From NCBI RefSeq assembly GCF_034932365.1, contig NZ_JAYGHR010000008.1, forward strand, positions 62,001 to 126,000: a DNA stretch of 64,000 nt. The letters are read 5' to 3'. Position numbers and translations under genes: made by a program. Shown piece by piece: positions 1 to 9,053 of this stretch; the first letter of the stretch is position 1, and each line of letters begins with the position of its first letter. The DNA comes from Capilliphycus robustus. Lineage in GTDB: Bacteria; Cyanobacteriota; Cyanobacteriia; Cyanobacteriales; Microcoleaceae. Under the pieces are notes generated by a model. The model made no database searches. It was not told where the DNA came from and worked only from the letters and a program-made list of their open reading frames with translations.

Positions 1-169
1 GTCTTAAGACAGCAGCAGTTAAGTTACTCATTCGCAAACTAAAATTAGGAACATGAGGCTTAAGTTTTTCAAAACCTGCTTGAGGAATTGGATCGGGAGT
101 TTTGAAACTTTTATTAAATTTAATCAATGATTTTTGTTCTTTTTTTGATGCGATCAGGTTAAATTTCAT
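1..169 (-). CDS. Partial open frame at left window edge, function unknown
   Basis: An ATG-initiated frame reads leftward from 169 and stays open to the window edge (56 complete codons). The peptide starts MKFNLIASKKEQ and continues basic and then mixed, with no recognised motif. The ATG is preceded by a weak purine stretch (GGGGACG, about 9 bases upstream). It is divergent from the AraC-type regulator that starts at 327, a common arrangement for a regulated target gene. The evidence is only an uninterrupted frame of modest length plus this geometry, so it could be a chance ORF. Confidence 0.35.
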   Translation of the reverse strand, partial: MKFNLIASKKEQKSLIKFNKSFKTPDPIPQAGFEKLKPHVPNFSLRMSNLTAAVLR

Positions 170-326
170 TTTTGATCGTCCCCAGGTCGATAATTTTCCA
201 ACGAATTAAAAACAGTATGATGCTATTTCCGCAAAAGGAACATTCCAGAATTCCAACTTTTTCATGTCTGCATAATCGACAAAATAGAGTATATTTGGGG
301 AACTATCGTCGATAATCTGATCATGT

Positions 327-1343
327 ATGTCGATCTCTACGATCTGTAAAAGCCAACCTGACTCTGCTCCTGTTGTCGTCATGGGCCAGTTCGACGATAT
401 TGATGTTTGCGCCCAAGCTATCAAACACTTGAAGATCACAGCCACCCAGTTAACCTCCGGTCAGTTTGTGGGCAGAGTTAATTTGGCCGACTTGGGGAGC
501 CTGAAGTTTACTGACGTTACCTATAATCAAGCGATGAGAATAAAGGGGGTAAAAAATCCTCATCGCCTGGGATTTACGCTTCCACTTCAAGGCAATCAGA
601 CACAAGTGCTGGCTCATGGTTGCTCGATCAAAAAACACGATCTATTTGGGTTCGATCCCACCAGAGAAAACGATATGACGACGGGGAAAGATGCTCACCT
701 AGTCGTCGCCAACCTTGATTTGACCGTTTTCCAGTCCCTCGCCGAGCAAATGGGATACCATGACTTAGGGCAAAAGTTTCTCCAGCAAAATTCAATCCAT
801 TTCCATCCCGCTTCATTACGCCATCTAAGAGCTTATTATCAGCAAGTCTCTCAAATGTTGATTAATCAACCATCATTATTAATGGAGTCGCCAGCCCAAT
901 CCCACATTGTCGAAAATTTCTTGCCGTTGCTGATGGATACGATCGGAGCAGCTATCCGACAAAAAAAGCCGATAATCAAAACTTTACGCCGTTACCCGAT
1001 CGTGAAAAAAGCCGAAGAAATTGCCCAATCCTACATTGACAAACCCTTAACTCTTAAACAATTGTGTGACGCATTGGAAACTAGCAGTAGCGCCTTATGT
1101 TATGGATTTCAAGACATTTTTGGCATGAGTCCAATGGCCTATATCAAGATTCAACGACTCAATGGAGTACGTCGCGCTTTGAAAAATGCTAACCCTCAGA
1201 CAGTAATGGTGATGCAGGTAGCTCATAACTGGGGATTTTGGAGTTCAGGGCATTTTGCCAGAGATTACCAACAAATGTTCGGTGAATTGCCATCAGAAAC
1301 GCTGCGACAACAGTCTCAAATCAGAACAAACTTGAAATTCTAA
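327..1343 (+). CDS. AraC family transcriptional regulator
   Basis: This is a 338-residue transcription factor. The C-terminal ~100 residues (about 235-335) form the double helix-turn-helix AraC domain: the segment IDKPLTLKQLCDALETSSSA gives the first HTH, and the stretch with FQDIFGMSPMAYIKIQRLNG followed by VAHNWGFWSSGHFARDYQQ and FGELPSE is the family signature. The N-terminal two thirds is the ligand or partner domain, with a short FDDID-type opening seen in AraC proteins that sense diffusible molecules; the ligand cannot be read from sequence. An in-frame ATG at 381 (MGQFDD) is an alternative start, and neither has a strong ribosome binding site. It is divergent from the partial frame at the left edge and convergent with the radical SAM gene ending at 1351, so it may control either neighbourhood. 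Family assignment is firm; the target is inference. Confidence 0.9.
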   Translation: MSISTICKSQPDSAPVVVMGQFDDIDVCAQAIKHLKITATQLTSGQFVGRVNLADLGSLKFTDVTYNQAMRIKGVKNPHRLGFTLPLQGNQTQVLAHGCSIKKHDLFGFDPTRENDMTTGKDAHLVVANLDLTVFQSLAEQMGYHDLGQKFLQQNSIHFHPASLRHLRAYYQQVSQMLINQPSLLMESPAQSHIVENFLPLLMDTIGAAIRQKKPIIKTLRRYPIVKKAEEIAQSYIDKPLTLKQLCDALETSSSALCYGFQDIFGMSPMAYIKIQRLNGVRRALKNANPQTVMVMQVAHNWGFWSSGHFARDYQQMFGELPSETLRQQSQIRTNLKF

Positions 1344-1350
1344 GTCTGGA

Positions 1351-2916
1351 TTAATTTCTCTGATTGAGAAATTTCGCCAATGCAATCTCTGAGTCGTTGG
1401 AGGAAGCTGTACTCACCATCCCTGAATATTCCCCGTTATAGTTGGTAAATTCAGACGCTGCTCTGCGAATATTAGATAGACGAATTTGCCAATCGGAAAC
1501 CTGCTCGTAGTTAAGGTTATGAGTATTTGAAGTAGTTGTCCATACCCCCCAAAGACAGGGGTCTTCAAACTGTAGCAGTCCTAACTTGCGTAAGTTTTGG
1601 GATTGGGGAGTTCCGGGCAAGGGGATAATGCTGTAGCAGGAAGTCTGAAATTCCAGATTGGGATTAATCTCTACCAATTCATCCACGAGATCTGCGATCG
1701 CTTCCTCAAGACGTAACAAGTCTTCATGGTCATCATCGGGTAGCCCGATAATGATGCCATAACCAATCACAGGTACACCAGTTCTGACTACAGATTTCAT
1801 CAACTCACAATGCTCTTGCCAAGGCAGGAGTTTCTTGTAGGCTTCTCGTCCAAAAACGGGACGTTCGGCAGGGATATAAGCCAAAGGACAACCGACTTTG
1901 CCATCCCAGCCAAACAGTGCTTCAATCAGTTCTTCGTCAGGTCTGAGGTCGGTGCTTTCGTAGTTACGCCCAGCACCGAGAGTTGTCTTTCTCAGTTCTA
2001 AACCATTAGGCCACATGAGAGTTATTCCCATCTCCCGTGCGCCATTGGTAATTTCGATGATCTCTTGTCGCCCTTCGGGAAAGAGTCCACGGGCGAGGAA
2101 TTGATCGGACCCGATATTGATCGATCGAGCCCCCGCTTCTTTCTGGATCTCCAACCATTTGAGGGCTGTTTGTGGGGACATTCGCCGAAAGCCTGTGCCG
2201 TAGGTAGGTGTCATACAAAAGTCACAGGTGCGATCGCAACCAATATCCGCTACTACCGAACCGACTGGCACAAATCCTTGGACATTGGGAAGTGTGCCTA
2301 AACAATCTCGTGCCACCTCTACTGAAGGTAGTGCCCACTCATCTGGAGTTTTGGCTTTAGTCTTCCTGGGATATTGTTTACCATCTGGGAGAATCACACC
2401 CGTGAGTTCTTCTCTAGGGGTTCTTCCCAACACATAGTCAAAAATAGCCCAATTTGCTGCCCCTGATTTATCCTGAACAACTGCTGCTGCACCAGCCTTC
2501 AAGTAGTGGTGCGGTTCAGCGAAAGCATCCGATCCCCCAACAACAACGGGACGACCCCCCTTAGCCAGATGCTCAATCAGCATACAGCTAACTTGACGAT
2601 CTTGGGAGAAATTAATTGTAACTCCCCAAGCATCGAATGCGTGAGGATCGAGAGCCGAAATGCTACCTCCTACATAAGTTTTCCGTAGAGTCATCCCTTT
2701 CCAGAAAACTTGCCCAAATTCTTCACTATAATCACCATCTCTGAGGTTGACCAATTGTGCATCAAATCCCCCTGCTTGCAAGTCAGGTATCAAAACTTGC
2801 TTGCTAATTAAAGAACGATTTCTGTACAAAGAAGTCCAATTTTTGCCTTCAGAATCGAATAGTCCTGTTGCTGGAACTTCAACTAATCCAATTGTGGGAG
2901 ATTTTTTCGTTTCCAT
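1351..2916 (-). CDS. Cobalamin-domain radical SAM protein (paralog 2)
   Basis: The protein has 521 residues in two parts. Residues ~1-180 look like a Rossmann B12-binding-type domain, with the core DAWGVTINFSQDRQVS followed by RPVVVGGSDAFAEPHHYLKA, which resembles the GG(P/S) segment of class B radical SAM enzymes; the DxHxxG cobalamin motif is not seen. The radical SAM cluster motif CxxxCxxC is at C227, C231 and C234 (GCDRTCDFC), followed by a barrel with MSPQTALKWL and VIGYGIIIGLPDDDHEDLLR. By eye it is about two-thirds identical to the protein at 4887-6431, so the two arose by duplication and now flank an MscS gene. The substrate is unknown. Its nearest biosynthetic neighbour is an EgtD-like N-methyltransferase, so a C-methylation or rearrangement of a betaine is conceivable but unproven. 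The ATG start aligns with the paralog's N-terminus (TIGLVEVPA). Confidence 0.85.
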   Translation of the reverse strand: METKKSPTIGLVEVPATGLFDSEGKNWTSLYRNRSLISKQVLIPDLQAGGFDAQLVNLRDGDYSEEFGQVFWKGMTLRKTYVGGSISALDPHAFDAWGVTINFSQDRQVSCMLIEHLAKGGRPVVVGGSDAFAEPHHYLKAGAAAVVQDKSGAANWAIFDYVLGRTPREELTGVILPDGKQYPRKTKAKTPDEWALPSVEVARDCLGTLPNVQGFVPVGSVVADIGCDRTCDFCMTPTYGTGFRRMSPQTALKWLEIQKEAGARSINIGSDQFLARGLFPEGRQEIIEITNGAREMGITLMWPNGLELRKTTLGAGRNYESTDLRPDEELIEALFGWDGKVGCPLAYIPAERPVFGREAYKKLLPWQEHCELMKSVVRTGVPVIGYGIIIGLPDDDHEDLLRLEEAIADLVDELVEINPNLEFQTSCYSIIPLPGTPQSQNLRKLGLLQFEDPCLWGVWTTTSNTHNLNYEQVSDWQIRLSNIRRAASEFTNYNGEYSGMVSTASSNDSEIALAKFLNQRN

Positions 2917-3196
2917 AGTTCAGGGTAGGTAATTGTAGATTACAGTTAAAACTTTTTAAGGAGCCACACTCCCAATCTTTGGGGCGGAAAGATAAATCGG
3001 ATAACCAACTTTCTATAAATTCAAAGGATAGGTGAAGAAATATGTAAGATGAAAAAGTTTCATATTTTTTTAATATTTTCCTTGCAAAATGATAATGCTA
3101 AACCAGGGTTAGTTACCCTCTTTATCTGCTTTTCCTTTCTTCGTATGCTAAAACGCTATCGTCCCCTTTTGCTAATTAATCAACTGATATGGCAAA

Positions 3197-4783
3197 TTAA
3201 TCTTCGCTACTTTCCCTAGAAGCCGGAACTAGAATTCCTTTTTGCAGCAATACTTTTATAAACATCTTTCGCAGAATACGTTGAATCTGAAGATGCTTTC
3301 CGGGCTTAACTTTTGTCAAGGTTCGCAGCATCAAGTTCGACTCACCTAAAGTTTCTATGCCATCAACTTGGGTCGGTTCGAGGACATCCAAATAGTTGGC
3401 TTTTAAATGTTGTCCGATCTTCTCAATAATTTGATAGACATGACCCAAATTAGCATCGTAAGGTACAACCACTTCTACCAGTGCAAAAATGTACTCTTTG
3501 GAGTAATTGGTAATTGATCCCATCTCGCCATTGCGAATAATCTGTAATTGACCATTGGGATGTCGGATGCGGGTGGTTCTCAGTTCGATCGCTTCTACAA
3601 CACCCTCTACTACTTTCTCTTCAGCTTTTCCTGCTTCAACATAGTCACCCACTAAATAGTAGTTTTCAAACAGAATAAAAAAGCCGCTAACTATATCGTT
3701 AATTAGTGCTTGTGCGCCTAAACCCACCGCTATACCAACAATACCGGCACCAGCTAGTATGGGAGCTGGATTAATGTCGAGAGTATAAAGGATGGAAATC
3801 CCGACGGTGAAATAAATTAAGTATTGCAATAAACTGCGAAACAACGGAATCAAAGTTAAGCGTCTGCTTCTTTGGATGTCCGTCAAATTTTGTTCTTTAA
3901 ATACTATTTCTTCAACAACTAAATAAATAACTTCAAAAATAACCTGACTTAAGAATATCATGGCAATGATTTTGATGATTCGCAGACCAAAATCGGACAT
4001 TTTGGCAATGGACTCAATCTGTTGAGTGACCAATGTTGCCATACAAACGTAGAGAACAAACTCCAGACACCGCTTTAAAAACGGGATCAAATGTTGTAGG
4101 CGATCATAAAATCTTAATAAGTTATCAGGACTCGAATATCTAACGCTAAGAGCATCGAGAGTATCAACAATTGCTGCAATGGCTTTCAGGATGAGCAATC
4201 CCACCCCAATAATCAAATAAATTCTGAGTCCGATATAGAGATATTCTGAAACAATTACCGGGAGTTTAAGAAACTGACTACAGTTAATAATTACCCAAAT
4301 CCAAGTCCCGCCTTTGATTCTTTGATAAAGCGCATTAAAAAAAGCATCAATACTTTCATCATCGGCGGTGCTTTTGTCTATATTCTTGGCGCGAGTGCTG
4401 GCGATCTTCTGGCAATATTGAATAACTTTCAAGCCCAGTGCTGCTACAATAATGATGCCCACACATTTGGCGATTCCGATTCCCAACGTTACCCAAAATC
4501 CTGACGGAATACGGCGAATCAGATCCAGGGTATATTGTTGCAGATCTTCGCCCCGATAGATCAAGAAAACATTGCCAGCCACCAGAAAAATACACAGCAA
4601 AAAGCCAACAAGCAACACCAATCCTATCAGGTTACGACGCAAAATCCTGATGCGGTTATTCTCAAAATTCAGGATTGAGAATTTAGCCAGGATCTTTAAT
4701 AAATTGGCAATCAGCCAAGCGATAAACAAAAAAATTACAATAACTAAGCCGACTTCAGCCAAGATAATTAAGAGGTTGTTCAT
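3197..4783 (-). CDS. MscS family mechanosensitive ion channel (528 aa)
   Basis: This is a small-conductance mechanosensitive channel homolog of the inner membrane. Several hydrophobic segments fill the first ~330 residues: one near residues 5-30, one near 50-70, one near 95-120 and further helices near 185-210 and 265-290. The pore-lining helix follows as ILAGAGIVGIAVGLGAQAL, then NDIVSGFFILFENYYLVGDY, which is the MscS signature, then the beta domain (VVEAIELRTTRIRHPNGQL) and a C-terminal alpha/beta domain. At 528 residues it is much longer than E. coli MscS (286 residues) and has extra N-terminal membrane helices. It sits between the two radical SAM paralogs on the same strand, about 100 bp downstream of the first, which suggests co-expression. 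MscS proteins normally release solutes on hypo-osmotic shock; the solute is not identifiable here. Confidence 0.9.
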   Translation of the reverse strand: MNNLLIILAEVGLVIVIFLFIAWLIANLLKILAKFSILNFENNRIRILRRNLIGLVLLVGFLLCIFLVAGNVFLIYRGEDLQQYTLDLIRRIPSGFWVTLGIGIAKCVGIIIVAALGLKVIQYCQKIASTRAKNIDKSTADDESIDAFFNALYQRIKGGTWIWVIINCSQFLKLPVIVSEYLYIGLRIYLIIGVGLLILKAIAAIVDTLDALSVRYSSPDNLLRFYDRLQHLIPFLKRCLEFVLYVCMATLVTQQIESIAKMSDFGLRIIKIIAMIFLSQVIFEVIYLVVEEIVFKEQNLTDIQRSRRLTLIPLFRSLLQYLIYFTVGISILYTLDINPAPILAGAGIVGIAVGLGAQALINDIVSGFFILFENYYLVGDYVEAGKAEEKVVEGVVEAIELRTTRIRHPNGQLQIIRNGEMGSITNYSKEYIFALVEVVVPYDANLGHVYQIIEKIGQHLKANYLDVLEPTQVDGIETLGESNLMLRTLTKVKPGKHLQIQRILRKMFIKVLLQKGILVPASRESSED

Positions 4784-4886
4784 AGTTTCAGTTAATTATT
4801 CAAATCAATCGGATTGATCGATGAACTTCTGCATTTTCCCCATTCCTGTTTTTCGTTGAATGGGGAAACATACCAAAACCTAAGAA

Positions 4887-6431
4887 TTATCTCGATTGAC
4901 TGGCGGCGGCCATCTTAGTTAATCCCCCGTGATAGTTGATCAATTTAGATTCGGCTTTGCCAATTTTTGTGAGCCGAAATTGCCACTCGGAAATATCTTC
5001 ATAACTGAGGTGGTGCGTGTCGCAACTCGGAGTCCACAACCCGCCAATAATCGAGGGATCGTCAAAGCGCACCAAACCCGATTTCCGAATCGTTTCCCCC
5101 TGGGGCGTTCCCGGTATCGGAGAAATCGAATAGGAAGCCACTTGAAATTCCAGGTTTGGATTAATTTCTCGGAGTTGTTGATGGAGTTCTAAAATTGCTT
5201 CTTCAAGACGAAGTAAACTGTCGTGATTATCATCGGGTAAGCCAATAATTAAACCATAAACAATAACCGGAAGACCGACTCGAACGATCGCCCGCATCAT
5301 CTCACAATGCTGTTGCCAAGGAAGAAGTTTGGCGTAAGATTCTCGACCAAAAACCGGACGTTCGGCGGGAATATAACCCAGAAAACCCCCCGCTTTGCCA
5401 TCCCATCCCCAAAGCGCCTCGATTAATTCCTCATCGGGCGTCAGGTCAGTATGATCGTAGTTGCGTCCTCGTCCCAAAGTTGCTTTTCTCAGTTCCAAAC
5501 CATTGGGCCACAAAAGCGGCATTTCCATTTCTCTCGCGCCTTGGGTAATTTCGAGAACTTCTTCTCGTCCCCCCGGAAACAAAACCCGACCGAGAAATTG
5601 ATCCGAACCCATAACCGTACATTTAGCGCCGGCTTCTTTCTGACGAGCAACCCATTTTAGGGTTGTTTCCGGCGACATTCGACGAAAACCCGTCCCATAG
5701 GTTGGGGTTTGGCAAAAGTCACATTTGCGATCGCATCCAATATCAGGAAATACCGAACCAATGGGTACTAATTCTTTAATAAAAGGTTCTTCGGAGTATT
5801 CTTGACCCAAACATTGTTTCGCCACTTCCACCGACGGTAGCGCCCATTCATCGGGACTCATCGCTTTAGTGCGGTTGGGATAATAACCACCATCAGCGAA
5901 AATCACACCTGTCAAATTTTCTCGGGGCGTTTTTCCTAATACAGAGTCAAAAATAGGCCGATTGGCTGCGCCGGATTTATCCATTACAACTGCTGCTGCA
6001 CCCGCTTTTAAATAATGGTCCGGCTCGGCGATCCCATCGGAACCGCCCACAACAACGGGTTTTCCTTTGCTGGCTAAATGTGCGATCGCCAAACAAGTAA
6101 CTTCCCGTTCTTGGGTGTAGTTAACAGTTATTCCCCAAGCATCGTAAGCTTCTGGATCGACATCAAAAATCCGTCGCCCAACATAAGCTTTGGTGAGATT
6201 CATGCCTTTCCAAGTTACTTCTCCGAAGGGTTCTCGACAATCGCCATCTTTGAGATTAACCAATTGTGCATCAAAACCCCCCGCTTGCAAATCGGCCATC
6301 AAAACTTGCTTGCTGAGTAGGGTGTTTTTTCTGTACAAAGCGGTCCAATTATTGCCCTCTTCGTCATATAATCCAAGGGCAGGAACTTCAACCAATCCAA
6401 TCGTTGAGACTTTCTCAGATGTGAACGTCAT
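4887..6431 (-). CDS. Cobalamin-domain radical SAM protein (paralog 1)
   Basis: The chosen start gives 514 residues. An in-frame upstream start would add 42 residues but would run into the 3' end of the egtD-like gene; the ATG at 6431 is preceded by GGGGGATTG and matches the N-terminus of the paralog at 1351-2916. Residues ~90-170 form a B12-binding-like Rossmann unit (DAWGITVNYTQ, then KPVVVGGSDGIAEPDHYLKA). The radical SAM ligands are C233, C237 and C240 (GCDRKCDFC). The downstream barrel carries SDQFLGRVLFPGG and VIVYGLIIGLPDDNHDSLLR. It lies 53 bp downstream of the egtD-like gene on the same strand, so the two are probably co-transcribed and may act on the same metabolite. The class is clear; the reaction is unknown. 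Confidence 0.87.
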   Translation of the reverse strand: MTFTSEKVSTIGLVEVPALGLYDEEGNNWTALYRKNTLLSKQVLMADLQAGGFDAQLVNLKDGDCREPFGEVTWKGMNLTKAYVGRRIFDVDPEAYDAWGITVNYTQEREVTCLAIAHLASKGKPVVVGGSDGIAEPDHYLKAGAAAVVMDKSGAANRPIFDSVLGKTPRENLTGVIFADGGYYPNRTKAMSPDEWALPSVEVAKQCLGQEYSEEPFIKELVPIGSVFPDIGCDRKCDFCQTPTYGTGFRRMSPETTLKWVARQKEAGAKCTVMGSDQFLGRVLFPGGREEVLEITQGAREMEMPLLWPNGLELRKATLGRGRNYDHTDLTPDEELIEALWGWDGKAGGFLGYIPAERPVFGRESYAKLLPWQQHCEMMRAIVRVGLPVIVYGLIIGLPDDNHDSLLRLEEAILELHQQLREINPNLEFQVASYSISPIPGTPQGETIRKSGLVRFDDPSIIGGLWTPSCDTHHLSYEDISEWQFRLTKIGKAESKLINYHGGLTKMAAASQSR

Positions 6432-6484
6432 AACAATCCCCCGTAAATTTATACTTTGAACAATCTTAAGTCTTGTTGAGAAAG

Positions 6485-7486
6485 TTAAGCAGGATCGACA
6501 TGAATGTTTGAAGTTTGACAGAGAATCAACCCAAACCACCGTTTGGGATCTGTCCAAATTTTTACCGTTTTCAGGCTCTGCTCCTGGAGTTGTTTTTGCA
6601 AGCTTTCCAAATCAAACTTGCGAGAAATTTCAGTGAGAATCGATTCTCCCTCGGGAAAGAAAACGTTTAAATCTAGGATTTCTAGGGATACCCAGTGACT
6701 CTTTTGACAGCGCAAATACATTTCGATTTCAGCATCCGCTTGATTGTAAATGGCTTGATGGGCGAACAGATTCAAATCAAAATTGCCTTGAAAACGCCAG
6801 TTCAAATGAGAAAGGATATTCAAATTAAAAGCTGCCGTGACTCCCCGACTGTCGTTATAAGCCGGCTCTAATATCTCTTTTGGTTTTTGTAAGTCAACTC
6901 CCAAAAGAAAGTAATCTCCTGGTTGTAAAGTTCGGGAAATTTGACTTAAGAAAACCTCGCATTCTTCGGGATTAAAGTTGCCGAGAGAACTTCCCAAGAA
7001 AAAAATCATGCGCGATGCGACTGGGGTTGATTCCAACTTGGCCAAGGCTTGCTCGTAGGTTCCAATTAATCCCTCAATTGATAAAGTTGGATATTTTTCT
7101 TGGAGCTTGACAACGGTAGATTTGAGAATCCCCCCGCTAACATCAATCGGAATATATTTGCAGCGATCTGTAATTTTTTGGTAAGCCTCTAGCAGAAAAA
7201 GCGTCTTTGTAGAACTGCCGCTTCCCAATTCTACCAGTTCACAATTCCCCGTAATCTGAGCAATTTCATTTGCATATTGCTGCAAAATCCAGGCTTCTGT
7301 TCGAGTAGGATAATATTCTGGTAACTCACAAATCTGTTCAAATAATTCTGAGCCGTGATCGTCGTAAAAATATTTTGCGGGCAAACTCTTAAACTCTTTT
7401 GATAATCCTTGGATAACATCTTCACCCTGCCGGATTATCGATGGATTAGAGTCTTCAAGACTGTGCAGATAAGTTGTGAATTTCAT
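6485..7486 (-). CDS. EgtD-like SAM-dependent amino-acid N-methyltransferase
   Basis: The family, typified by mycobacterial EgtD, trimethylates the alpha-amino group of histidine to hercynine, the first step of ergothioneine synthesis. This 333-residue protein shows the family landmarks in order: KYFYDDHGSELFEQI and LPEYYPTRTEAWIL near residues 38-67, the SAM site ELGSGSSTKT near 86-95, FFLGSSLGNFNPEE in the middle, and EIEMYLR plus GESILTEISRKF near the C-terminus. The Met of EMYLR and the Glu of LTEIS appear to match positions that set histidine specificity in characterised EgtD, so histidine is the favoured substrate by inference. No EgtB sulfoxide synthase or EgtE-like lyase is in the window; two radical SAM enzymes and two MscS channels sit around it instead. 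The product may therefore be a betaine or another derivative rather than ergothioneine. Confidence 0.85.
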   Translation of the reverse strand: MKFTTYLHSLEDSNPSIIRQGEDVIQGLSKEFKSLPAKYFYDDHGSELFEQICELPEYYPTRTEAWILQQYANEIAQITGNCELVELGSGSSTKTLFLLEAYQKITDRCKYIPIDVSGGILKSTVVKLQEKYPTLSIEGLIGTYEQALAKLESTPVASRMIFFLGSSLGNFNPEECEVFLSQISRTLQPGDYFLLGVDLQKPKEILEPAYNDSRGVTAAFNLNILSHLNWRFQGNFDLNLFAHQAIYNQADAEIEMYLRCQKSHWVSLEILDLNVFFPEGESILTEISRKFDLESLQKQLQEQSLKTVKIWTDPKRWFGLILCQTSNIHVDPA

Positions 7487-7705
7487 GCCCCTTTTTGTTC
7501 TTCAAATTTTAGGTACATCCACATTATTTCCTGCTAGAATTTTTGCGTCAATACGGTTTCAAAAAAATTCACATTTCCCCAAAACTAGCGCGGTAATAAT
7601 CCCAGAAAAATTTAGCAGAAAAATTTTGAAGTTGGACTTCATGGCGATCGCAACTTCTCTGAGATCGGGCCGCGCCGGTTGATTCAGAAAATTAAGACAA
7701 CTTAA

Positions 7706-8833
7706 TTAATTGTTGGCAGCTTTCTCGCTTTGTTGTTTGAACTTTTCCGGTTCGGTTCGCAAATCCACATAGAGAAAATCGATTCCCTCGTTTTCCAGGA
7801 TTTCCAGGATAGCTAAGTTCAAGTTTTTCTCCACATCAAAGTAGAGATTTTCATTGTTAACAAAGACGACGATTTTAATCACCCTAGCATTATTTTCAAT
7901 ATTGCTAAACCGAACGATTACTTCTTTTGACAATCCCTCGATTGACTGGGTAGCCTCTTTTATAGTGTCGCAGATTCTTGCGGTTTTCTTCGATGAAATC
8001 CCGTCAATTTTTAGCTGTAAATTTATCCCCCATTTCAACTCACTGCCCGGATTTTGTGACCAGTTTTCTACAATTCCCCCAATCATTTTAGAGTTGGGCA
8101 TTTTCAGGATAGAACCCCACTGATAAACATGAAGCGTCGTCGTTCTAAATCCAATTTTCATAATCTGCACAAAACCGGGAACCCCAACTATCCCTACCCA
8201 ATCCCCTTCCCGATAAAGGTTATCCGAGTAGACAATAACCGTACAAAACCAGTCATATACAATATCTTTGAGCAGCAAACCCAAAGTAATACCTGCACCT
8301 CCGAGTAAACCCACCAACGCCGCCGCCGACTGTCCTAAAAAGATTTCGCTCGCCTTAATTGCAATCACAATAATTGCTGTGGATTGAAAAATCTTCGGCA
8401 TTAAAGGTCGGAGCAACTCGTCTAGCTCGGTTTCGGTATGTAGGGCAACATTAGCAATAATTTGACCGAAGATAGAAGAGGCTCGGTAGACAACGTAAGC
8501 CACAATAAAAACAACAATCAGGTTGAGGGTTCTATTAATGGTTTGGATCAGATTTGGGCCTATTTCCGCCGCCAAAATTTCCTTAACAATCCAAAAGCCA
8601 GCAATCAGAATTAACCAACTTAAAGCGGGTTTGATAATCGCAATTAACTCATCATCAAGTGTCGTTTCCGTTTTACTTGTAAAGCGTTCGATCGTTTTAA
8701 TGACCACTGAAATCAAGAACCGCCTTAAGGTCTGTGTCAGCGTCAAGATAATGATAACTGTAACTATTTTACCGATGGGTATGCCGGAATAGTTGATATT
8801 GATATTTGATAGCGAATTCCAAAGAGCTTCCAT
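7706..8833 (-). CDS. MscS family mechanosensitive ion channel (375 aa)
   Basis: This is a second, shorter MscS-type channel. It opens with a membrane helix (IGKIVTVIIILTLTQTL), with further helices near residues 68-85, 105-125 and 150-165. The pore helix region is AALVGLLGGAGITLGLLLKD, followed by the MscS beta domain (YREGDWVGIVG, GFRTTTLHVYQWGSILKMPN). The cytoplasmic alpha/beta domain runs to about residue 360. It is only distantly similar to the channel at 3197-4783, so it is not a recent duplicate. It begins the five-gene minus-strand run with the EgtD-like and radical SAM genes, 219 bp upstream of egtD, so it may have its own transcript. Confidence 0.88.
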   Translation of the reverse strand: MEALWNSLSNININYSGIPIGKIVTVIIILTLTQTLRRFLISVVIKTIERFTSKTETTLDDELIAIIKPALSWLILIAGFWIVKEILAAEIGPNLIQTINRTLNLIVVFIVAYVVYRASSIFGQIIANVALHTETELDELLRPLMPKIFQSTAIIVIAIKASEIFLGQSAAALVGLLGGAGITLGLLLKDIVYDWFCTVIVYSDNLYREGDWVGIVGVPGFVQIMKIGFRTTTLHVYQWGSILKMPNSKMIGGIVENWSQNPGSELKWGINLQLKIDGISSKKTARICDTIKEATQSIEGLSKEVIVRFSNIENNARVIKIVVFVNNENLYFDVEKNLNLAILEILENEGIDFLYVDLRTEPEKFKQQSEKAANN

Positions 8834-8947
8834 AGTTGGGTGAATAAAAAAGAATGAAATGTTGATTTGTTATGTCTATGTCTAACTAATAGACTGATTT
8901 TGCTGGAGTTCCACTAAGTAGATCTGCTTGGCGACAAATATATTGGA

Positions 8948-9053
8948 TATAGCGCTACTTGAATCGGGAACAGGGAACGGGGAACAGGGAACAGCAGACT
9001 ATGAAAGGGTTTCAGAATCTAAAAATGTCCTAACCAATTTGCGTAGTGCTATA
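8948..9053 (+). mobile_element. 106-bp MITE-like element, copy 1
   Basis: The element begins TATAGCGCTAC and ends GTAGTGCTATA, so its termini are 11-bp inverted repeats with one mismatch. The outermost TA on each side could be the TA duplication typical of IS630/Tc1-mariner MITEs. Inside is a short run of GGGAACAGGGAAC-type units. A second copy at 12300-12405 is identical in all 106 bases and lies in the opposite orientation. It carries no coding capacity for a transposase. The element class is inferred from the ends; the repeat itself is read directly. Confidence 0.8.

Noticed and set aside
6432..6557. 42-residue N-terminal extension of the radical SAM protein at 4887
   Set aside because: It would overlap the egtD-like gene, and the paralog starts at the same conserved position as the inner ATG.
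6485..7486. Calling the locus a canonical ergothioneine cluster
   Set aside because: Only the EgtD-like step is present; no EgtB- or EgtE-like protein is encoded in the window.
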